This document shows positions 55,881 through 64,000 of a DNA stretch of 64,000 bases, piece by piece (the first letter of the stretch is position 1; each line of letters opens with the position of its first letter). Under the pieces are notes generated by a model. The model did not search any database and was not told the DNA's origin. It saw only the letters and a program-made list of their open reading frames with translations. The translations under genes were made by a program, and so were the position numbers. Origin of the DNA: Blasia pusilla (Eukaryota; Marchantiophyta; Marchantiopsida; Blasiales); NCBI GenBank assembly GCA_050084515.1, contig CM114272.1, forward strand, positions 21,328,001 through 21,392,000, written 5' to 3'.

Positions 55881-58269
55881 TACATCCAAATTACATCCAA
55901 ATCCAAATAACATGCGCTGGTAGAGGAAAGATTGTAAGAGGAGTCAAGGAGACCAAAGCCCATATATTTCCACCTTTCAAAGAAGTATATTGAGCACTTT
56001 AGGATCTTACCATGTTTGTAATGGTAGGAATTCTTGTCTTGAAAAAATTAAGGAGTCTTGCAAGGCTTAAGTCCATGGTGCTACTACCTAAACTTTGAAA
56101 TTTTCAAGAAGGTGCAGCAAGCAACCAAGTCCATCAAGCCGTGAAGAGGAAGGCAAAGGATAAATTGTGAAGAGCTTCACGAAACCAAATAACATCTTTG
56201 CAAGGTGGAAATGGAGTTAACTATGGCAAAGTATGAAGCCATCAATGCAAGCTAGTCAAAAAGTCTCGGTGGGGACTAGCCGACTAGGAAAGAGGAGTTG
56301 ATCAATTTCGGTCACAGTTGGAGCAGGATTCCTAGCAGTCATTCAAGTGACAAGAGAAGATACAATTGCCACAAACAGAGTTGAAGAAGTCTTCACATCA
56401 TCTTGCCAATTCTTTAAACAAAAGTCGAGATCAACAAGAATCTAATGCAAAACTAGTTAGGGCATGGTCCGAAGAAAATGCCCAATGAGTGGAGATGAAA
56501 ATTGAAAATTTGGTAAGCTACCCAAAATGACGCAGAAGACATCACCAACACTATAGAGGAAGCTATGAAGAAATTCCAACTTACATTCAATGAAGAGATC
56601 ACATATATTGATAAAAAATACCAAAGACCATACAAAGATATATATACACTATCAAGGATACTCCATTGATCTAGTTAGAATTACTTCACCTAATGATGCC
56701 TTAAGCTGTATATGTGCAAAATAAGTTGTTGGCATTTCGCAGGTGGTAATGAGGTGGCACAAGAAACTCAAGAAGAGAATGTCCACATTCTCAATCAATA
56801 GTAAAAAATGCATGGACAAACTCCACCTCCATTCATAGATATTTTGGAAGACATACATATTCTAGGGGATTAGTTTTGTTCCTTCTTCACCAAGGGCAAA
56901 TCACATATGAGGAGGGGGGTATGTAGTGCGTAGAACTTTTTGAATCAATTTGAAATTAGGAGTTGAAGTAGCCAACATAATATACTTTGTGTATATACAC
57001 CGCACTTACAACTAGGAAGAGCTAAAGACACAATCTTCATCTACATAACATGTACTCACAAATGAAGTTTGAGTATGATAATACCATACTAGTCTGGCAT
57101 AGTTGCAAGGATAGGCGGAAGAAGTCTAGACAAAGATAAAGACTCCTCTTGGATGAATCAAGTTGCATTGTATCATATGTCATTGAATGAAGCTTGACAA
57201 TGAAGATTTTAACAGGGTTCCGGATGAAGAAAGAAATCCTTGAAGAATTAATTAAGAGGGCTAACAAAAGAAGGAATCGCGAAGACTTTGTAACAAGAAT
57301 TGCACGAAGACTCTTTGTGGGAGGATAAGAAGAAGTACTTTGCAAAGAAAATATGAAGACTACCCAAGGCAAAGACTTAAGAGGGCATATCATACAAAGA
57401 CTATGAGAACAAAGACTCCGAGTACTAGGAACTATGAGATGAAGATAAGGATGTGAAGTGGTGCTATTAAGAGAGGAACTGCTTGGTGTCTAAGATTTTC
57501 AAAGACGTTCCTTTTAAAGAATAGTCGGTCTAGAGGGATAGATGAATTGGTAGATTTTTGGTCGAAGCTTATGTGGTTAGTTAGGACTATGGGAAGTGAT
57601 TGCTCATAAGAACTATTTGACATCCCTTTTCTAGGGCCTTACAAATAGATTATTTAACGGACACTTGGGAATAGTTGGGGTCATTTTGTGGTGTTCGTCA
57701 ACAGGCTATAAGAATGATCTAGGCTTGAGCGTTAGTAGGCACTCAAGGTTGTACTTTTATGATGTTCTTACACATTCTTGATGAGCAAGTAAAGTGGATG
57801 TCTTCAATTTTCAACTGTGCTATTTTGCATTTGATTGAATATGACTGAATGGAAAAAGAGCTCTAAGTTGGAGTATAGAATAGGAGAGTGCAGTAATGGA
57901 GAGGTTTAGGATATTTTTTTTGATAGAGAGTAACCTACAAAGACCAAAGAAATTCCAAAAGTGGGACAAGTCGTCTCCCTACAACTTGGTTTTTTGACAA
58001 TCCTTCCATGTTGACTTTGCATGTTGGAGTATGAATTCACCAATGTTGATCATTGAGAGAATTTTTGAAAGGAGAAATAAGCAGAATCTACTTTAGTATT
58101 CATAATCTGAATTCCTATCTCTAATGAACAATCCACTATTCACCTCTCTTTGACATCAAAGTGGTCTCCTTGGGAAACAGATTATATATTAGACAACTAA
58201 AATATTGAATTCAGCAATTAGGAATGCACTACAATGCAATAGCCTCTACTTTCTTCTACTAACTCACAT
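55881..58269. other. Unassigned
   Basis: Probably more decayed retroelement interior, but no block is readable. Open frames reach 118 codons (minus 57,037-57,393) without recognisable content. Confidence 0.35.
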
Positions 58270-58640
58270 GAGAATATGGTGTGCCTTCAGTTCTTGATTT
58301 GATCTTGGAATAATTTGTAGTTTCTCCATGTATTGTTCATGCTCCTTGATTGTGGAATTGAAAACATAATATCATCTATGTAACATCGTACATATTGGCG
58401 CACATACTCCACACCATGACCCTTTAGAACTCTGTGGAGGCATTCTTAAATCTAAATGGATGTAGAACCACCACTAGTATAAAGAATCTCTCCCAAACCA
58501 ATTTATCCCCAAAATGATGTCTTCCCCCTATCCCGCACCTTGATAGGGAGTTGATGATAGCTAGCACAAAAATCTAAAGTACTATAGATCTTTGTAGCCT
58601 AATCGCATCAAAGATATCCTCATGAGTAGACATGGGTGGT
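58270..58640 (-). pseudogene. Decayed Ty3/gypsy reverse transcriptase fragment (catalytic region)
   Basis: Read on the minus strand across frames: HEDIFDAI, SYHQLPIKVRDRGKTSFWG, LRMPPQSSKG, then VRCYIDDIMFS with the catalytic YIDD, followed by TIKEHEQYMEKLQ and GLKAHHI-type sequence. This is the palm domain of a gypsy RT. It is on the opposite strand from the fragment at 55.5 kb and covers the following part of RT, so the two could be pieces of related elements. Confidence 0.75.
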
Positions 58641-58816
58641 TGGGCCGTATGCCATACTGGTCAATCTTATCTCATCTATCAATTGATTGGACGATTATAT
58701 CCACACATCCGCCTATCTATCCAATTTCCATACATATCCGTATGTATCATCATGATTGTAGAATATACATACTCTCCATGCAATAAAATCTACTTATCTT
58801 GACTCCTACTATGAAT

Positions 58817-59003
58817 CAAGGCCCGCACAATGCCCACATGGCAAACGTGGCTATGAAACGGATGTAGGCTGCCAAGCCTGGATTTACATTACGGGCTAGG
58901 CGGGCTTGTGTGGGGGTCGCAGGTACCCGGGTCCGCACACACATTTCCGTCCTAGGGATAGACATAAGTCTACGGACACGGACTTTGTCGATGTGCAACC
59001 TTG
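58817..59003. mobile_element. hAT-like MITE, copy G (GC-rich form, truncated left)
   Basis: The right half is intact: CCTAGGGATAGACATAAGTC, ACGGACACGGACTTTGTCG and terminal GTGCAACCTTG. A GC-rich core (GGCGGGCTTGTGTGGGG, ACCCGGGTCCGCAC) resembles copy A. The left end is not recognisable and no target duplication was found. Confidence 0.65.
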
Positions 59004-59889
59004 GTCACCTTTGTTATAGACAACCGACCTTGATCTCTGACATCATACTTTATATCATAAAAAAGAACATGTGTTGCTCTGGCCGACTTTGCACTCTCTA
59101 CTCGAACAACGTCTGAAGAAGTCCAAGGGTGCTTATCTCTCCTCATTTCTCTTAATGCAAATGTCACAACAATATCTCTAGGAAATGTGCTAACTCATAG
59201 ATATCACAAAATAAATGTCACTCACATCTACCGTTGCTCATCCAAATGTGGGCTCACTATGCATGTAAGACAATTTAGGTCCATCGTACGTGTTTGACCC
59301 AATACCTATCTTCGTGATGCCTCTAACATGTACCTTTGGCATAATTATCGTACACTTAGAAAATCCATTGCTCTCTCTTGATGATCAGAAATAGGCTCCT
59401 TTCTTTGCTTGATGAAAATTAAATAACGCTTACTAATATGGTCTATTTGCAACTTCCAATTATTCCCCTCCTTTAATGCAAAAATCAAGGAGTTGAACCA
59501 TGATTTGAAAAAACTTATACGCTAGACCAACTTTTATATTCCTCTCTTAAGAAAAAGTGATGAGCCCATATATCTTCTATTGCATCTCCCACCCTTGCTT
59601 ATTTCAACGCATGGTTCTTGAAGAGATTGCCAATGGTTGTAGTATTCTTTACCCAATCATCTTGAACTTATACAGATAATTTATATCTTGTCTAATTTTG
59701 TGTGTAATGACAAGAAATTCATTCATCATGGAAGATGCATCAATGGGGTCCTGAGTTTCTCTCTCCATAAAACGTAGTTTGGAATATTCTTCCTCAAGTA
59801 TGGTAGAAATTCTAAACTCTACCTAGAACTAAGCTAAACATGAGAATTGCTTGACAATATTATGAGAATACAAAATATGACTAAGTCAT
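59004..59889. other. Unassigned
   Basis: No supported gene. On the minus strand RDIVVTFALREMRRDKHPWT and neighbouring frames look protein-like but match nothing I know. Confidence 0.35.
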
Positions 59890-60250
59890 TAAATACATTA
59901 CAAATCTTGGAGATACAAAGTGGCCTAGTCCATCGGTACACTCAAAATAGAGCTTTGATGAAACTTGAACTTGGAGAGAACTCGACATAGGAGAATGTGC
60001 TACCATTACGGCTCCTTGATTATTTGACTACTTGGAAAACTAGGATTTTAGCCTATTTTCTTCATTTCTATTGATAGAAATGAAAACCCCCACCTTGATG
60101 CAATATAAGGTTGGATCATCCTAATAGGACTAATCCATAAAATACTTACGTCATATTATTATGATTCATTTTACGTCTAAGTCAGAGCCATCAATCTAGG
60201 CTTCCCTTCATATAAGGAGATCCATCACATTAATGGTGCACAACAACACA
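59890..60250. repeat. Dispersed repeat Y, copy 2
   Basis: Same orientation as 10,240-10,625 with the landmarks GAGATACAAAGTGGCCTAGT, TATTTGACTACT, CTTGATGCAATATAAGG, TACGTCATATTATTATGA and CCATCAATCTAGGCTTCCC. It lacks the left arm of the 18-bp hairpin present in copy 1. Confidence 0.6.
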
Positions 60251-60341
60251 TGGATGATAAGAATCGAGAAGATATCTACGTAAATAGTACATAAATTAAC
60301 GTAATGAATGAAATATCATCTTTTCTAATAAAATTTTCATT

Positions 60342-60450
60342 CAAAGTCTAAGTAATTTTCAATTTTCAATATAGTTCAACGTCTAAGTAATTTTCAATTT
60401 TGAATTATCAATTCAAAATCTAAGTAATTTTCTTTATTTTCATAGAATTT
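60342..60450. repeat. ~36-bp AT-rich tandem repeat, three units
   Basis: TCTAAGTAATTTTC recurs at 60,347, 60,382 and 60,419 (spacings 35 and 37 bp), each followed by T-rich and CAATTT-rich sequence. Confidence 0.7.
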
Positions 60451-61384
60451 TCTTTTTAATCTACCAGAAATAAAGAAAATTATCTTATAAAAAAAAAAAC
60501 TATAGATTTTCAAAACTTTAAGTTCACATTACTTACTAACAAACAAATGAATTCCGCACTCACTGGTGATTAATCCAAGAGGAAATTCCCTTCCACCAAT
60601 ATGGGGTTACTACCAATGTACCTATGTCTATGATACAAAATTAAAATATAAATAAAAACTGAATTCCTATTTTAAAATTTGGATATAACAAGGAAGTAGG
60701 ACATGGTTCACACGTGGTGTCCTCCCACGATGATTTAATTAAAAAGAAAAAGAATAATCATTTAATGAGTCTTGTCCCCTGTAAAAAGTCCCCTCGATAT
60801 TAGTCAAAACAAATAAATAAAAGTGCTTTCCACCAGAGAAGCCCAAACTCGGGAAAGCATCCTGCGGGATATTTCTTTTCCCTCCTGTGGGGTATCAACT
60901 CCCGTCGGCGACCCTCCGTGTATCGCTGTCCTTTAGCTTGAGGACAGCACAGTTGATGTCACCATGAAGGGAATCCGAAAGCAAACTGTCTGATTCGCTG
61001 AAAACCTATTCACTCGACATTGGCTGGTGCCTACTGGCCAATAGAACCAGGGCCCAAGGTAACGCGCTGATCTATAAGCCTTTTTGTTATTGTTATTCGC
61101 AAGGCTTTTTTGAAAAGGTCTCCTTTGGCGGTATGCAGATGATGTCCAATGAGACTCGTCCAATTCTGTCGGTGAGCTTTTTGGCAGAGCTCCACTCCCA
61201 CGTCCTGACGGTCTGTCGTATGACTATGCGACATCTAGTTTGGGGCCAGTATTTTAGGTCACACCGGTTTCTGTAACATCCGGCTAGTTTTATAAGAGAA
61301 CGGTATTTTCCCGGCATTCACGAAGGTAGACACAAATCTTGTATTTATACAAAATACGATGAGATCCCTAAATTTCCAAAAGCC
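60451..61384. other. AT-rich DNA grading into a GC-richer patch; possible promoter region
   Basis: From about 60,840 the sequence becomes clearly richer in G+C and lacks the window's repeat families. A TATA-like TTGTATTTATACAAAA lies near 61,338, about 45 bp upstream of the next ORF. No repeat or other gene is visible. Confidence 0.35.
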
Positions 61385-61747
61385 ATGAACATCCCACTGC
61401 AGGCACTTAAAGCTGCGGGGCAGTTTGAGCACGGGCAGCCTTGCCCTTCCGGCGAACGAAGTATGAGGTTGCTGGAGGTCTCAAACCCAAGCCACTTCAT
61501 CCACACCGTAGACGTCGGTGTGCACTATGCAGGGGCTTGGGTATTGAATGATGAATTTTTTATTTCTCCGGATCCTGTTGCAATGAATGCATGTAGTCGG
61601 ATGTTTATGTGTTTTAAAATTTCATCCAATCAGAAACGGAAAGGTGTGATTTTAACTACCTATGTCAACCAGGGAACTCCGAGACATAGGTTTGTTGTTC
61701 GTGCAGTAAGAAAATTTACATTGGAGTATTCATGTCACAATATTTAA
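61385..61747 (+). CDS. ORF of unknown function, possibly a first exon
   Basis: The 120-codon frame begins MNIPLQALKAAGQFEHGQP, with GC-rich codons for its first ~55 residues, then shifts to AT-rich codons after VHYAGAW. A GGGTATTG string there could be a 5' splice site, so the true coding part may end at about 61,548. No domain is recognised; the middle is rich in small and aromatic residues without a membrane segment. It could equally be a chance ORF. Confidence 0.3.
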   Translation: MNIPLQALKAAGQFEHGQPCPSGERSMRLLEVSNPSHFIHTVDVGVHYAGAWVLNDEFFISPDPVAMNACSRMFMCFKISSNQKRKGVILTTYVNQGTPRHRFVVRAVRKFTLEYSCHNI

Positions 61748-64000
61748 AATTTTAAGGAAAATATCAAAACTACAAATTTTGATGATTAAACTATATAAGT
61801 GAAGATTGGTGGTGGATCACATGAGGGGAATTGTTGAGTATCTTAATATCTTTGTGAGAGGTGAAACTAGCCAATGTTAGATTACTGAATTCAAGCCCCT
61901 ACTTGAGACCTATGTGCTTGTCATGTCTTCTCACATCACACTATTGTATTCCTACTTCTTGTGTGGGTTGTTGTAGTTCCCTTGACCCTCGACATTGTAA
62001 GTTCCACTTTTGTTATAACACTATTTGGCTTCTTTTAAGGTGTGAATTTTCTCTATCAAATGTAGAAAGTGATGATATAGATTTCCCATCGGAAAAATTG
62101 TGTACAAATGTTTGAGATCTATCCATAACATTTATATGTGACGAAGGTTGTAGAGGGTAGGATGGTTGGATGTGTATAACACTAAACAACTTGAAGATAA
62201 TTGAACTCTTCATGTAAGTATCTATGTGTTAGCCCATTTCCAATCCATGTTTTCATTCCTAAAATATAGATTGGTCTAGCCTATGTTATGTTGAATCTTA
62301 TCCAAGAGCCATGATTCTTACCAATGCGTTGAAGATCCGAGATCCAAAAATTCCGATTGTAATATTATTGAGGAAACATGGCACATTAGTAGTTCTAATA
62401 CTAATTCTTCTATCTTTCCATGAAAGTGCTGACACAATATTGACATAAAAATCAGTGTTTCAAACTTGAACAATATCATTACTACATTCACTCCTAAGAT
62501 GGCTCTACCACCTTATACATGCATATTATACATTTGCTTATAGCAAAGAGATGTGACTCAAAACACTCCAAAGACAAATCGATGATCTTACTATCAATCA
62601 TAGCCCACTCTTAACTTAAGAGAATCCACCTTCAAGACACCAACATAACCTAGTTACAATGTGTAAGGGATGCCATTTTGGCTTTGGCTCAAATATCTAA
62701 AGTTGAATTGCAGCATATGTATGGTACCCCCATCCCCAACATCCCCTCCCTCCCTTTCTATTTTTTTTAAACAATAACAAAAACAACTCCATGATTACCC
62801 TTGTGCATAAATTACCTCTACCAAAAACAAGTATATGGAGTAGAGTGTACTATGTACTCTCTCACCACAACGCAACATATAGTCCTTTAAGTCCTCTCCA
62901 TAAGAACCAAAAGTATGAACAATAAGGAAACATATCATAAAAGAGAATAATCCCTCTAGTGATGCAAATCTCTTGAGGCTCATAAGCTGAGATGGCATCA
63001 TGAACATAAAGATACCTAAATGTTCCACAAGAGATGAAAACCCCTCAAAGAGCATCACTAAAACATAAGGGAAGGGTGACCTCTATGCATAGGTCAAGTC
63101 GAAGGAAGTAGATCATCATGACCTCCTAAAAAGGGAACTACAAACGATCCCTCAAGGCTTCACTGTAATCTCGCCTACATCTTTAGAGTAATGACCCGTG
63201 AGCAAGAAGTTGGGTTCAAACTCATCTTGAAAACTTCAATTACTCCACTAAAATGATCCGGTCGGTCATCATAGTTTTGGAGTATAAATATCTCATAAAA
63301 TCTGATATTAAATTTCATTGAAATCTTGGGTATCTCTCTCTCTTCATTCAACTTGGAGTTCTTGCCTTGTGGGTAAGTAGGTCCCTGCTCATATGATTTC
63401 ACCATATTGGCGCTTTCTACTGCCTTTGCCAATGAGCAAAGATCTAGGCCAAAGTCATACAACTTCACACATCATGTATACTAGCTACTTTCGGTATGGT
63501 TATTTAGCCATAGTAATCTCTCTCTCTCTAAAAGTAGGAGAGCAAGCATTGGAATTAATACTTTTGGGAGCTGCTGCTCTGGCTCAGTTTTTTAAAATGG
63601 AAACCAAATAAGAATCGTGAGCAATATTTTTTCATTCTCTTAAATTTCTATCTCATATTATTTACATGTTTTCCTTTTTTTTAATAGCTAGAATCTCTTA
63701 TCCCTTGTCTTTCCTAAAAGAATTCTAGAGGACGTTTTGTGATGACCCAAGCTGTTTTCTCATTCTGACTAAACTTTTTTCGTCCAAGCGTGTGAATGCT
63801 CTACACAAGATTGTAGGGTCATGATGGCTCATGAATACCGTATTAAACTAAATTTGAGGGAATCGTAGAGGGAGTCAATTTGCCCTTTTCTCGTTTTTGG
63901 CACGAGAGATACGGTCCAATGATACACACGATCATCTGATGAGGGCGGTGACTTGACTCCAAAGATCTTGCACCGTATTCGACTTATGCACTTAACGGTG
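61748..64000. other. Unassigned right edge
   Basis: Open frames up to 97 codons (minus 63,175-63,468 and 62,795-63,058) are without recognisable domains. No copies of the window's repeat families were found here. Confidence 0.4.

Overview
The window looks like heterochromatic, repeat-packed nuclear DNA from a land plant or close streptophyte. The evidence is plant-type (TTTAGGG) degenerate telomere-like sequence at the left edge, a Ty3/gypsy chromovirus primed by the usual plant initiator-Met tRNA site, a CACTA (En/Spm) element with plant-style TNP2 and second-ORF domains, and hAT-type miniature elements. I could not settle the species. No complete ordinary host gene, rRNA or bona fide tRNA gene is visible; nearly all recognisable coding sequence belongs to transposable elements or is decayed.

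Layout. 1-0.84 kb: degenerate telomere-like DNA split by a hAT-like miniature element (MITE) with an 8-bp target duplication. 0.9-1.2 kb: a possible tRNA-derived SINE. 1.8-5.6 kb: more MITE copies, decayed minus-strand coding pieces and a degenerate satellite-like array. 6.7-7.3 kb: an unrecognised decayed ORF. 7.5-9 kb: an LTR fragment, a MITE end and a dispersed repeat. 10-12.8 kb: a dispersed repeat with a hairpin, then little else. 13.4-17 kb: a decayed plus-strand gypsy gag/pol and copies of a second LTR family. 17.1-17.5 kb: a small ORF with a 39-bp tandem repeat. 18.3-18.8 kb: inverted-orientation units of the satellite family. 19.93-27.32 kb: a structurally complete chromovirus on the minus strand (two ~1-kb LTRs, 5-bp duplication ATAAG, PBS, PPT, gag-PR-RT-RH-INT-chromodomain). 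It sits inside an older decayed minus-strand coding sequence whose two halves flank it. 28.2-29 kb: another partial LTR. 30.5 and 32.1 kb: long (GA)n microsatellites. 32.4-35.28 kb: a LINE on the minus strand, 5' truncated next to a CACTA terminus at 35,295. 35.3-44 kb: a decayed CACTA element on the minus strand, with gene-like, possibly captured, sequence at 35.6-36.7 kb. 44.4-46.3 kb: an unrecognised decayed minus-strand coding region. 46.3-47.6 kb: LTR fragment, MITE end and dispersed repeat. 48-53.6 kb: mostly unique-looking sequence without supported genes. 53.6-60.5 kb: MITE copies, a second-family LTR, two decayed gypsy RT fragments of another lineage and a dispersed repeat. 60.8-64 kb: a GC-richer patch with one 120-codon ORF, then sequence I cannot assign.

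The most notable results are a MITE family defined here from three copies with perfect 8-bp target duplications and YARNG termini; the strong excess of 1-4 base gaps over substitutions between the two chromovirus LTRs, which suggests that many frameshifts in this assembly are not biological; the decayed gene that reads in frame across the chromovirus insertion; a perfect 115-bp tandem duplication inside the CACTA transposase; and possibly captured exons next to the CACTA end.
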